A DNA stretch of 36,185 bases from contig DATJZV010000130.1 of the NCBI GenBank assembly GCA_035498715.1, positions 1 to 36,185 of the forward strand. The letters run 5' to 3'. The notes under the pieces were generated by a model. It had not been told where the DNA came from, did not search any database, and saw only the letters and a program-made list of their open reading frames with translations. Of the stretch, positions 16,105 through 24,546 are shown piece by piece. Position 1 is the first letter of the stretch, and each line of letters starts with the position of its first letter. The stretch is from DASPSR01 sp035498715 (GTDB lineage: Bacteria; Nitrospirota; UBA9217). The position numbers and the translations under genes are program-made.

Positions 16105-16947
16105 ATGGAATACCGAAAAAATGAAATACGAGCCGGGATTTTTATTCTGCTATCGTTCTCTATACTGGTTGTCTTGCTTTTTGCCGTAAGCGATCTTCGG
16201 GGTATCTTTAAAAAAACAAATGAGTTTAAGGTCCTTTTCTCGGTGAGCGAGGGTATCGAGAAGAACGCGAATGTCCGTTATTCCGGCATCCGTATCGGGA
16301 GAGTGAGCGACATGCGGGTGATCCCCGAACTCGGTGGCAAGGTGGAGCTTACACTTAGCGTATACGAAGATACGGTGATCAAGGAGGATGTCAAGGTCTC
16401 AATCAAGACCACCGGGCTTGTGGGCAAAAAATATGTCTCGCTGGAGGGAGGCTCTCCGAACGCGAAACCACTGAAGCCGGGTGCCGTGCTTAACGGCGAG
16501 GAACCCCTGAAAATGGAAGACCTCACCAAAATGGGGCTCGAGATCGCGGGCAAGATGAAGCACATTGCCGGGAACCTCGACCGACTATTGGGCGATCCCG
16601 CTCTGTCCAAATCCATCAAGGGCACGGTCATGAACGCCCAGGAGGTCTCGGAAAATATCAAGGGCGCGGCCCTGAATGTCCAGGAAGTCACCGAGAACCT
16701 CAAAGTGATGACATCCGGCAAGGAAGAAGTGGCGCAGAGTCTCAAGGACCTGCCGGGACTTCTCAGAAAGCTTGACGACAGCGTGGCGAACCTCAAGGAG
16801 ATCACAGACAAGACCGACAAGATGTTAGCTGAGAACAGGAAAAACGTCGACGTAACCATGGAGAACGTAAAAGAGATTACCACTAACCTGAAGGAACTGA
16901 CGGACGATGTCAAGAAGCATCCGTGGAAGCTGATCCGGAAGCCGTAG
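16105..16947 (+). CDS. mlaD: MCE/MlaD family substrate-binding protein
   Basis: The product is 280 residues from the ATG at 16105, which has AAGGGG five bases upstream; a GTG at 16099 overlaps that site. One N-terminal membrane helix (GIFILLSFSILVVLLFAV) anchors it. The MCE domain follows at about 38-115 (NANVRYSGIRIGRVSDMRV, then VSIKTTGLVGKKYVSL). Residues about 150-280 are a long, charged helical tail with degenerate repeats (NAQEVSENIKG, NVQEVTENLKV). MlaD forms a hexameric ring through which lipids pass. No mlaC or mlaA follows: the next gene is hisS. Confidence 0.92.
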   Translation: MEYRKNEIRAGIFILLSFSILVVLLFAVSDLRGIFKKTNEFKVLFSVSEGIEKNANVRYSGIRIGRVSDMRVIPELGGKVELTLSVYEDTVIKEDVKVSIKTTGLVGKKYVSLEGGSPNAKPLKPGAVLNGEEPLKMEDLTKMGLEIAGKMKHIAGNLDRLLGDPALSKSIKGTVMNAQEVSENIKGAALNVQEVTENLKVMTSGKEEVAQSLKDLPGLLRKLDDSVANLKEITDKTDKMLAENRKNVDVTMENVKEITTNLKELTDDVKKHPWKLIRKP

Positions 16948-17006
16948 TCCACTGTGATTCGAAAATCAAAAAATTATAACCAGGGAAGCACGTTAAGGGA
17001 GCATCG

Positions 17007-18263
17007 ATGAGCATTCAGGCAATCAAGGGTGTAAAAGACGTTTTGCCCGCGGATATTACCGCATGGCACCATCTTGAGACTACGGCGCGGAGACTGTTCG
17101 AGGATTATGGATTCTCCGAGATCCGGGTCCCCATTTTCGAATATACCGAACTGTTCGCGAGGAGCATCGGTGCCTCGACGGACATCGTGGAGAAGGAGAT
17201 GTACACCTTTGAGGACCGCGACGGCAGAAAGATCACACTGCGACCTGAAGGCACGGCCGGCGTGGTGCGCGCCTTTGTCGAGCACAAGATGTACGCCGAT
17301 AGTCAGCTCACAAAGCTCTACTACATGGGCCCTATGTTCCGTCATGAGCGGCCGCAGAAGGGGCGGTACCGCCAGTTCTATCAGATCGGGGTAGAGGCGC
17401 TGGGCATGGACCACCCCCATGTGGATGTCGAGATCTTGGTCATGCTCCATGCCATGTTCACGAGGCTTGGCATCTCGGAACTGAGTCTGCAGATAAACTC
17501 TCTGGGGGACGGCGCATGCAGGGGGATATACCGCGACGCGCTCAAACAGTACCTGAAGGCAAAGCTTCCAACACTCTGCACGGACTGTCAGCGCCGGTAC
17601 GAGACCAATCCGCTCCGGATCCTGGACTGCAAGGTGGATGCTGACAAGTTCGGTGACTCGCCGGTGATGCTGGATTTTCTCTGCGATGCGTGCCGAGTCC
17701 ATTTCAAGACCGTCGAGGAAGGACTGAGGAGACTCGGCGTTCCTTTTGAGGTCAACCCGAGGCTGGTTCGGGGACTCGATTACTATACCCGCACCACCTT
17801 CGAACTGGTTATGGGGCATATGGGTGCCCAGAACACGGTTGCGGCTGGTGGCAGATACGACGGACTGGTGCAGGAGATCGGAGGTCCAGCAACGGCGGGG
17901 ATTGGTTTTGCACTTGGCGTTGAACGGGTAGTATCGCTCATGGACTTGGCCGACCTACGGCCTCCGCGGCCGCAACTCTTCATTTCAGCGCTCGGCGATG
18001 AAGCGGTTGCCTTTGTTCTTCCCGTGATCCATAACCTCAGAGCCTCGGGCATTCAGGTGGAGACGGACTACACGGGCGCGAGTCTCAAGAGTCAGATGAA
18101 GAAGGCGGACAAATCCGGCGCAGGTCATACCCTCATTGTTGGCGAGCAGGAACTGCGATCACAGACGGCTGTTCTCCGCGATATGAAAACTAAAGAGCAG
18201 GTTGCTGTTCCGCTTGCCGATATCGTTGAGAATTTACAAGCAAAATTTATTGGACGCCGATGA
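17007..18263 (+). CDS. hisS: Histidine-tRNA ligase
   Basis: The product is 418 residues, normal for bacterial HisRS. It starts AIKGVKDVLPAD, and has class II motif 2 as GPMFRHERPQKGRYRQFYQIG (spanning about residues 110-130), the histidine-specific LVRGLDYYTRTTFEL (about 255-270), and the glycine-rich AGGRYDGL with motif 3 GIGFALGVERV. The C-terminal anticodon-binding domain starts near residue 325 (PQLFISALGD). It charges tRNA-His in the cytoplasm. It begins 59 bases after mlaD in the same direction, so it may share that transcript. No anomaly is seen. Confidence 0.97.
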   Translation: MSIQAIKGVKDVLPADITAWHHLETTARRLFEDYGFSEIRVPIFEYTELFARSIGASTDIVEKEMYTFEDRDGRKITLRPEGTAGVVRAFVEHKMYADSQLTKLYYMGPMFRHERPQKGRYRQFYQIGVEALGMDHPHVDVEILVMLHAMFTRLGISELSLQINSLGDGACRGIYRDALKQYLKAKLPTLCTDCQRRYETNPLRILDCKVDADKFGDSPVMLDFLCDACRVHFKTVEEGLRRLGVPFEVNPRLVRGLDYYTRTTFELVMGHMGAQNTVAAGGRYDGLVQEIGGPATAGIGFALGVERVVSLMDLADLRPPRPQLFISALGDEAVAFVLPVIHNLRASGIQVETDYTGASLKSQMKKADKSGAGHTLIVGEQELRSQTAVLRDMKTKEQVAVPLADIVENLQAKFIGRR

Positions 18264-18349
18264 GCGTAGAAAAATGGATTCCTGATGCGTGTGCAATTCA
18301 ACGCACGGCTGGCTGCGAAGCTCAATGCCTCACTTTTTAAGGTTCAGCA

Positions 18350-18829
18350 ATGAAAATAGGTGTCCTTTCCGATACCCACGTCCCTGCCATCATGCCGTCG
18401 CTTCCTCCGGCTGTATTCACGATCTTCAAGGGTGTGGACCTTATCCTCCACGCCGGTGATATTGTCGAGCTTTCGGTGCTTGATGAGCTCAGGACCATTG
18501 CGCCCGTCGAGGCTGTTGCCGGCAACATGGACGATACCGAGGTCCACATGAAACTTCCGATAAAGAAGATCCTTAGCATCGGCCGGTTCTCTGTAGGACT
18601 GATCCATGGCAAATACAAGATTGATATTCAGAAGGAGATGATCAGAAAAGAGTTCGACAACGTCGACCTCATTGTCTTCGGTCACTCCCATACTCCTTTC
18701 TGGGGGAAAATCGATGGCGTTTACTTTCTCAATCCCGGCAGCCCCACGGATAAACGATACGCGCCATATAATTCAGTTGCTGTACTGGATGTCGGGGATG
18801 AGTTGAAGGCTGAGATCGTAAGGATATAA
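18350..18829 (+). CDS. YfcE-type metallophosphoesterase
   Basis: The product is 159 residues. It carries the full short metallophosphoesterase motif set: GVLSDTHVP (residues 4-12), HAGDIVE (about 36-42), AVAGNMD (about 57-63), IHGKYK and FGHSHTPF (about 108-115), then NPGSPTDKR. These place it in the YfcE/MJ0936 family of manganese-dependent phosphodiesterases. The physiological substrate of the family is uncertain. It follows hisS by 86 bases. The RBS before the ATG is weak (AAGG about eight bases upstream). Confidence 0.9.
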   Translation: MKIGVLSDTHVPAIMPSLPPAVFTIFKGVDLILHAGDIVELSVLDELRTIAPVEAVAGNMDDTEVHMKLPIKKILSIGRFSVGLIHGKYKIDIQKEMIRKEFDNVDLIVFGHSHTPFWGKIDGVYFLNPGSPTDKRYAPYNSVAVLDVGDELKAEIVRI

Positions 18830-18965
18830 TCCCTTTCACCAGGATAACAGGATTGACGGGAATAAGAGCGAGTTTTATCGTATCTTTGGAGCGATCCAGT
18901 CCAGATTTGATTCGTGGTGTTTTAAGTTGCAAAGGGATACTATTTATGCTATTTTTTGAAAACCT

Positions 18966-20396
18966 ATGGCTAATGGAAAAATAAAATTTGGAACCTCCGG
19001 ATGGCGCGGGGTGATCGCTGACGATTTTACCTTCAGCAGCGTGAGGGTGGTCACCCAGGCCATCGCCGATCACATTACAGCGCAGGGTTTGAAGGAGAAA
19101 GGCGTCGTTGTTGGGTACGACACGCGCTTCCTGTCCGAGCGGTTCGCCGCCGAAGCGGTGAAGGTCCTCGCAGCGAACGGCATGCGCTCCTTTCTCTCAA
19201 ACAGGGATGTCCCCACACCTGCCGTCGCTTTCGACATCATCCGGAGAAAAGCTGCGGGAGGCATCAACTTCACGGCAAGCCACAACCCGCCCGAGTACAA
19301 TGGTCTCAAGTTTTCTCCCGCCTGGGGTGGGCCGGCCTTGCCTGAAACTACCAAAGATATAGAAGCACGGGCCAACGCCCTTATCGAAAAAAATACGATC
19401 TCTACCATGCCGCTTGTAGAGGCGAAGCAGAAAGGCTTGGTAGAAGATGCTGATCTTCGCAAAGCCTATCTCGACGACCTGAGGAAAAAGATCGATTTCG
19501 AGCCAATTAAGAGGGCAAAACTGAAAATCGCCGTCGACCTGCTCTACGGTACGGGCAGAGATTATCTGGACAGCGTGCTGAGGGACGCAGGATGTGTCAT
19601 CACGGTGGTACACGGTCATCGCGACCCTTTATTCGGCGGACGCTCTCCCGAACCATCGGAAGAGAACCTAGCGGACCTGTCGACCATTATGAAAAAAGGA
19701 CGATTCGACATCGGCCTTGGGGTAGACGGTGATGCCGACCGTTTCGGCGTCATGGACTCAGACGGAACATATATCAATCCCAACCAGGTCCTTGCGCTTG
19801 TCCTGGATTACCTCTGCCGTACCCGGGGATGGAAAGGCGGTGCTGCACGCTCCATCGCCACATCGCACCTGATCGATGCGGTCGCGAAAAAGCATGGAAT
19901 CGAGGTGTATGAGACGGGCGTGGGATTCAAGTTCATCGGAGACCTGCTTGTGCAGGGCAAAATCATCTTCGGTGGCGAGGAAAGCGCCGGCATGACCATT
20001 AAGGATCATGTGCCGGAAAAAGATGGCATTCTTGCCTGCCTGCTCGTTGCAGAGATGGTTTCGAGCGAGAGAAAAACTCTTAAGGACGTGCTCAAGCGCT
20101 TGTATAAGGAGGTTGGGACCATCTTGAACGACCGGCTCAACATCCACCTCACGGAAGCGAACCGCAAGTCGGTGGGGGAGCGGCTTAGCCAACCCTTGAA
20201 CGAATTAGGAGGCCTTCGGGTAAAAGGCAAGAAGACGACGGCCGACGGGACCAAGTATATGCTCGAAGATGACAGCTGGGTGCTCATGCGCGCCTCGGGT
20301 ACGGAGCCGGTAGTGAGGGTCTATGTCGAAGCAGGGTCCGAGGAGAAAATCAAGGACCTCACCGAAGCCGGCAGGAAGTTCATCCTAGGACTATAG
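18966..20396 (+). CDS. Phosphoglucomutase/phosphomannomutase family protein
   Basis: The product is 476 residues. All four family signatures are present: substrate entry KFGTSGWRG (residues 7-15), phosphoserine loop NFTASHNPPEYNG (about 97-109, catalytic Ser in ASHNP), metal loop GVDGDADRFG (about 254-263), sugar loop GGEESAG (about 336-342), and phosphate loop RASGTEPVVRVYVE near the C-terminus. It interconverts hexose 1- and 6-phosphates; with glgP in the same window a role in glycogen-derived glucose 1-phosphate is plausible, but mannose or glucosamine substrates cannot be excluded by eye. No clear ribosome site precedes the ATG. The 135-base leader includes GGATAAC-AGGATTG-like intergenic repeat sequence. 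Confidence 0.93.
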   Translation: MANGKIKFGTSGWRGVIADDFTFSSVRVVTQAIADHITAQGLKEKGVVVGYDTRFLSERFAAEAVKVLAANGMRSFLSNRDVPTPAVAFDIIRRKAAGGINFTASHNPPEYNGLKFSPAWGGPALPETTKDIEARANALIEKNTISTMPLVEAKQKGLVEDADLRKAYLDDLRKKIDFEPIKRAKLKIAVDLLYGTGRDYLDSVLRDAGCVITVVHGHRDPLFGGRSPEPSEENLADLSTIMKKGRFDIGLGVDGDADRFGVMDSDGTYINPNQVLALVLDYLCRTRGWKGGAARSIATSHLIDAVAKKHGIEVYETGVGFKFIGDLLVQGKIIFGGEESAGMTIKDHVPEKDGILACLLVAEMVSSERKTLKDVLKRLYKEVGTILNDRLNIHLTEANRKSVGERLSQPLNELGGLRVKGKKTTADGTKYMLEDDSWVLMRASGTEPVVRVYVEAGSEEKIKDLTEAGRKFILGL

Positions 20397-20451
20397 AATC
20401 TAGTGGGGATTGTGGAATTCAGAATGCAGATTGATAAAAAAGCAAGCTGAG

Positions 20452-20479
20452 AATCCGCAATCAGCAATCCGAAATCCAC
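20452..20479 (+). repeat. Four tandem 7-bp units upstream of enolase
   Basis: AATCCGC, AATCAGC, AATCCGA and AATCCAC follow one another without gaps and end at the enolase ribosome site. They are degenerate copies of AATCCGC. Similar heptad-phased sequence occurs elsewhere in the window, in the 28223-28264 intergenic region. Confidence 0.75.
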
Positions 20480-20490
20480 AGGGGGTATTC

Positions 20491-21774
20491 ATGAGCGAGA
20501 TCGTAGACATTTTTGCACGGGAAGTGCTTGATTCACGAGGGAATCCGACGGTCGAGGCGGACGTTATCCTGGAAAGCGGGGCCATGGGCCGCGCCATTGT
20601 GCCGAGCGGCGCTTCAACAGGTGAGCGCGAGGCGATAGAACTTCGTGACGGCGGTACGCGCTACCTTGGGAAAGGCGTGCAGAAGGCAGTGAACAACGTT
20701 ATCGAAGTGATCGGCCCCGCGCTCATGGGCATGGATGCGACCGAGCAGGCCGTCATCGACCGCACCATGATCGAGATGGACGGGACGGAGAACAAGAGCA
20801 AGCTTGGCGCGAATGCGATCCTTGCCGTTTCACTTGCCGTAGCCAAGTCTGCGGCCGAGGAAGCAGGTTTGCCGTTCTACCACTACCTTGGTGGGCCGAA
20901 CGCCAAGGAGCTTCCCGTACCCATGATGAACGTGCTGAACGGCGGGGCGCACGCAGACAACAACGTCGACATTCAGGAGTTCATGATCATCCCCGCAGGC
21001 GCTTCCTCTTGTTCTGATGCCATCCGCATCGGGGCTGAGGTTTTTCACAACCTTAAATCGGTGCTCAAGAAGAAGGGTTACAATACTGCGGTAGGAGACG
21101 AAGGCGGGTTTGCCCCGAACCTCAAATCCAATGAAGAAGCAGTGCAGGTCATTCTTGAGGCCGTCGAAAAGGCGGGATACAAGCCCGGGCAGGAAGTATT
21201 CATCGGCCTTGATGCCGCTGCGAGCGAGTTTTACGAGAACGGTGTCTACGATCTCAAAGGCGAGGGCAAGAAGAAGTCCTCGGAAGAAATGGTCTCTTTC
21301 TACGAAGAGTGGATCAAGCGGTACCCTATCATCACTATCGAGGACGGCATGTCCGAAAAAGACTGGAGGGGGTGGAAGCTTCTCACTGAGCGTATCGGCA
21401 AAAAAGTTCAGCTCGTGGGTGATGACATATTCGTGACGAATACATCCATATTCCGTAAAGGCATCGCTGAAGGCATCGGGAACTCTATTCTCATCAAGCT
21501 GAACCAGATAGGCACGCTTACCGAAACCCTTGACGCAATCGAGATGGCGAAGCGCGCGCAGTACACCGCGGTCGTGTCCCACCGGTCGGGCGAGAGCGAG
21601 GACACCACCATCGCCGACCTTGCCGTTGCCACGAATACGGGACAAATCAAGACCGGTTCGCTCTCGCGCACCGACCGTATAGCCAAATACAACCGGCTCA
21701 TCCGGATCGAGGAAGAGTTGAGTGACGCGGCCGTGTACCGGGGCAAAGAAGTTTTTTACAGTGTTGGGAAATAA
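20491..21774 (+). CDS. eno: Enolase (phosphopyruvate hydratase)
   Basis: The product is 427 residues, standard for bacterial enolase. It starts IVDIFAREVLDSRGNPTVEA, has PSGASTGEREA (flexible loop), the metal-binding and catalytic blocks TAVGDEGGFAPN, FIGLDAAASEF, TIEDGMSEKDW and LVGDDIFVTN, and the signature ILIKLNQIGTLTETL, then SHRSGESEDTTIADLAV. It converts 2-phosphoglycerate to phosphoenolpyruvate. I chose ATG 20491 because AGGGGGT precedes it and the protein begins exactly as the family does; an ATG at 20410 would translate the upstream heptad repeat. Confidence 0.98.
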   Translation: MSEIVDIFAREVLDSRGNPTVEADVILESGAMGRAIVPSGASTGEREAIELRDGGTRYLGKGVQKAVNNVIEVIGPALMGMDATEQAVIDRTMIEMDGTENKSKLGANAILAVSLAVAKSAAEEAGLPFYHYLGGPNAKELPVPMMNVLNGGAHADNNVDIQEFMIIPAGASSCSDAIRIGAEVFHNLKSVLKKKGYNTAVGDEGGFAPNLKSNEEAVQVILEAVEKAGYKPGQEVFIGLDAAASEFYENGVYDLKGEGKKKSSEEMVSFYEEWIKRYPIITIEDGMSEKDWRGWKLLTERIGKKVQLVGDDIFVTNTSIFRKGIAEGIGNSILIKLNQIGTLTETLDAIEMAKRAQYTAVVSHRSGESEDTTIADLAVATNTGQIKTGSLSRTDRIAKYNRLIRIEEELSDAAVYRGKEVFYSVGK

Positions 21775-21972
21775 TATCCGGGAGATAAAAAATAGCAGGG
21801 AGTAGTGACGAAAACACCAACCTTAATCCAAAATAGAAAAGAAATTATGCCGCACGATCGCAACGAGCGCAGACAGCCGTACTCATAGTATTCTCCGTCC
21901 GAATTCGCAGCGTCCCTCGCGCCTTGGCGGTCCAGGTTCTTTAGATTATGGTTCCTGCTCCTGCATTGTTCA

Positions 21973-22362
21973 ATGGACAGACCCGCCTTTGAAAAATTGG
22001 TGCAAAATTCCCTCCGCCACTTGCCGCGCAGGTTCAAACAGAAACTGCACAATATCGCTATCGAGATAGAAGACCGCCCCTCGCCCGCCCTTCTGCAGGA
22101 TATGGGAATAGAATCCGGCACGCTCTTCGGCCTGTACCAGGGAGTGCCTCTCACCCAACGTGAGTGGAATTACGGAAACGTGCTTCCCGACCGCATCGTG
22201 ATCTATCAGCAGCCGATCGAGGCGGCAGCGGCCTCTTCCCCCGAAATCGAGGAGATCGTGATGGATACGGTGATGCATGAGATCGGGCATTACTTCGGGT
22301 TCGCTGATGACGAGCTCCATGAAATAGAAGAAACGAAGCGAGGGAAGAGGCCAAGGAAGTGA
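21973..22362 (+). CDS. Small zincin-like metallopeptidase family protein
   Basis: The product is 129 residues. It has the zinc-binding helix MHEIGHYFGFADDEL near residues 100-114, the extended HExxHxxGxxD form. The N-terminal part (FEKLVQNSLRHLP, then IEIEDRPS) and GLYQGVPLTQRE, NYGNVLPDRIVIYQQP match a widespread single-domain family of putative metallopeptidases (DUF1025 type). No substrate is known for the family. The 198 bases between enolase and this gene contain no other gene, and end in sequence resembling dispersed intergenic repeats. There is no clear ribosome site ahead of the ATG. Confidence 0.85.
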   Translation: MDRPAFEKLVQNSLRHLPRRFKQKLHNIAIEIEDRPSPALLQDMGIESGTLFGLYQGVPLTQREWNYGNVLPDRIVIYQQPIEAAAASSPEIEEIVMDTVMHEIGHYFGFADDELHEIEETKRGKRPRK

Positions 22363-22427
22363 CAAACGACCGGATGTGAACGTGAAACATCCCCAATGGG
22401 CATCGAGAGAAATTCAGCTTTCCGAAC

Positions 22428-22907
22428 TCAACAATATTTTCTTACGATATTTTCTATAATCGCCGTTGTTGAGGCACCTTCTATATATCCGACACTGATC
22501 ACGTTGCCGCCCTTTGCTTCGACAACATCACGCCCGATTATTTTTTCGACAGGCCAATCCCCCCCTTTTACCAGCACGTCGGGCTGAAGTTCCGAAATGA
22601 TCTTGTGGGGGTCCGGCTCATCAAATATCGTGACAAAATCCACAGACTCGAGCGCAGCCAGATTCTCTGCGCGTTCCGCTTGCGCGTTGATTGGTCGTTT
22701 CTCCCCCTTGATCATGCGCACAGATGAGTCACTGTTCACCGCGACTAGCAGGATATCGCCGAACGACTTTGCCTTGGCGAGATAGCGTGTGTGGCCGGTA
22801 TGGATGAGGTCGAAGCAACCATTCGTGAAAACGATTTTTTTACCCATTGCCTGGAGGATGCCGAGGAGGGGATGCAGCTCCAGGACGGTTTTTATTTTTT
22901 TGTGCAT
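22428..22907 (-). CDS. rfaE2: D-glycero-beta-D-manno-heptose 1-phosphate adenylyltransferase
   Basis: The product is 159 residues, corresponding to the C-terminal half of bifunctional HldE. It has the nucleotidyltransferase motif FTNGCFDLIHTGHTRYL (about residues 27-43) with the HxGH box, then NSDSSVRMIKG, RPIN and DVLVKGGDW, then GYIEGASTT, the C-terminal substrate motif. It makes ADP-heptose for the LPS inner core, so the organism should have heptose-containing LPS. The kinase half must be encoded elsewhere. The start could also be an ATG at 22847; the longer form is kept because most stand-alone RfaE2 proteins have a similar N-terminal helix. Confidence 0.93.
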   Translation of the reverse strand: MHKKIKTVLELHPLLGILQAMGKKIVFTNGCFDLIHTGHTRYLAKAKSFGDILLVAVNSDSSVRMIKGEKRPINAQAERAENLAALESVDFVTIFDEPDPHKIISELQPDVLVKGGDWPVEKIIGRDVVEAKGGNVISVGYIEGASTTAIIENIVRKYC

Positions 22908-22945
22908 AAAAAAATATAGTATAAATGGTGGGAAAAAGCAAGAAA

Positions 22946-22966
22946 CGTTTACTGAACCGTTTACTG
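22946..22966 (-). promoter_or_regulatory. Direct repeat CGTTTACTG x2 upstream of rfaE2
   Basis: CGTTTACTG occurs at 22946-22954 and again at 22958-22966, one helical turn apart (12-base period). On the minus strand it lies just upstream of a possible -10 box TATACT (22923-22918) that has no good -35. Such spacing is typical of activator sites that replace a -35 element. No binding protein is suggested by the sequence itself. Confidence 0.3.
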
Positions 22967-23035
22967 TCGAGGATCTGGAAAAAACATAGGGATCTGATCG
23001 CTCGTTTATAGGTGATGGCGTGGTGAGGAGTTGTC

Positions 23036-24109
23036 CTAATCTTTGTGGGTATTGAAAATGTCGTCAAATACTTGTGCAATCTCGGAAAAGGCCATGAGGA
23101 CCTTGGGGTCGAAGTGCTCAGGCCTAGTTCTACCATCACCTTCTGTAAGGATCTTGAACGTCTTTTCATGGTCGAACGCGGGTTTGTATGGTCTCCTGCT
23201 GCGTAAGGCATCATACTGGTCGGCGAGCATGACGATCCTGCCCTCGATCGGAATATCTTCTCCTTTGAGCCCCCGCGGATATCCCTTGCCGTCCCACCGT
23301 TCGTGGTGATTGAGTGCAATGGATGCAGCCAGCTGGATCACGGGATAGGACGACCCGGTCAGGATTTTCTCTCCCATAGACGCGTGTGTCTTCATGACCT
23401 CGAATTCCTTTTTGGTGAGCGGGCCGGGTTTCAGAAGTATATTGTCGGGTATCCCGATCTTCCCGATGTCATGCATTGCGCTCGCGAAGGTCACCGTTTC
23501 TAAAAAATCGGAGGGCATGTCAAGCGCTTCGGCGATCTTGTTCGCATAGAGACCGATCCGGGAGATGTGAGCGCCGGTGTCCGTGTCCCGGTATTCCGCA
23601 ACGGCCGTCAAGCGTGTGGTGATTTCGTTGGTGATATTTTTGACCATTTGAAGAGCATCCGCCAGTTCCTTGGTCCTCTTTCTGACTGTGTCCTCGAGCA
23701 TCCCCTTGTAGTTCTTTTCCATCTGGATAAGTTTGGTATACTTGACGGCTTTCTCGACGGAGTGGATGAGGTAATCAGGGTTGTACGGTTTTGTTATAAA
23801 ATCGAATGCGCCTCTCTTGATGGCATCCACAGCGATATCCAGTTCTGCAAATGCCGTCATGAGGATCACGGGAATCTGTTGATTATAGGTGTGGATATGC
23901 TGGAGGAGGTCAATGCCGGTGACACCGGGCATTTTGATATCAGTCAAAACGGCATCGACCGTGGTCTTCCGGATCTTTTCCATGGCTTCGGATGCGTTAT
24001 GACAGGTAAATACGAAATACCCGAATTCCTTCAGCAGTGATGAAGTGGATTCGAGTACGTATGGGTCATCATCGACAATGAGCAGTGATTCACCGGCTCT
24101 CCAGTTCAT
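23036..24109 (-). CDS. Response regulator with HD-GYP phosphodiesterase domain
   Basis: The product is 357 residues. Residues about 8-125 are an intact receiver: DDD acidic cluster at the start, phospho-acceptor in LTDIKMPG, T in LMTA and K in ITKPYN. A coiled linker (about 130-170) leads to an HD-GYP domain with HDIGKIGIPDNILLKPG and HHERWDGKGYPRGLKG. By family it hydrolyses cyclic di-GMP when the receiver is phosphorylated. The start has GGGAGG about ten bases upstream. It is upstream of rfaE2 in the same direction with a 128-base gap; no kinase is adjacent. Confidence 0.95.
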   Translation of the reverse strand: MNWRAGESLLIVDDDPYVLESTSSLLKEFGYFVFTCHNASEAMEKIRKTTVDAVLTDIKMPGVTGIDLLQHIHTYNQQIPVILMTAFAELDIAVDAIKRGAFDFITKPYNPDYLIHSVEKAVKYTKLIQMEKNYKGMLEDTVRKRTKELADALQMVKNITNEITTRLTAVAEYRDTDTGAHISRIGLYANKIAEALDMPSDFLETVTFASAMHDIGKIGIPDNILLKPGPLTKKEFEVMKTHASMGEKILTGSSYPVIQLAASIALNHHERWDGKGYPRGLKGEDIPIEGRIVMLADQYDALRSRRPYKPAFDHEKTFKILTEGDGRTRPEHFDPKVLMAFSEIAQVFDDIFNTHKD

Positions 24110-24546
24110 GAATCGTGAACCTCCCTAACTTTGTCAAAAGGCCCTTCGGGATAAACGCGTCATAAAATAAACTCACGTTTATGCTTTCATATCATATACA
24201 AGAATGTATCTGGCATCAGGCAATATCAGCTTGTGAACAGAGCATTGATGTTACCTCGATCTTCCGTATTCTTTCACTAACCATGCTGTCGTTCATTGCA
24301 GTATAAGAACATCCAGAAAATCCTGATTTATGCTTTTCTAATTTTTAGAAACGCAGTTGCTGCCAAGAATTTATAACTCATTGTATTTTATGGATTATTT
24401 TGCTAAAGATGGCCTGCCATTAGTCTTTGCATAGAGTCCTTGTCTATCTTATCGCACAAATTCCCTGTATCTTTAACGACATATGCACTTTTTTGTGCTT
24501 GAGGATAGACATAGAGCAGCATATCATCTATGACCTTTTGTATGAG
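24110..24546. other. Intergenic region upstream of the HD-GYP gene
   Basis: No convincing gene in 437 bases. Near the HD-GYP start, ATAAACG (24151-24157) and ATAAAC (24167-24172) can both pair with GTTTAT (24177-24182), forming competing hairpins in the probable leader or operator of that gene. A perfect hairpin TTTCTAA-TTT-TTAGAAA lies at 24335-24351. Nothing else recognised. Confidence 0.45.

Noticed and set aside
16974..17819. 281-residue open frame on the minus strand
   Set aside because: Antisense to hisS; no motifs and no start context.
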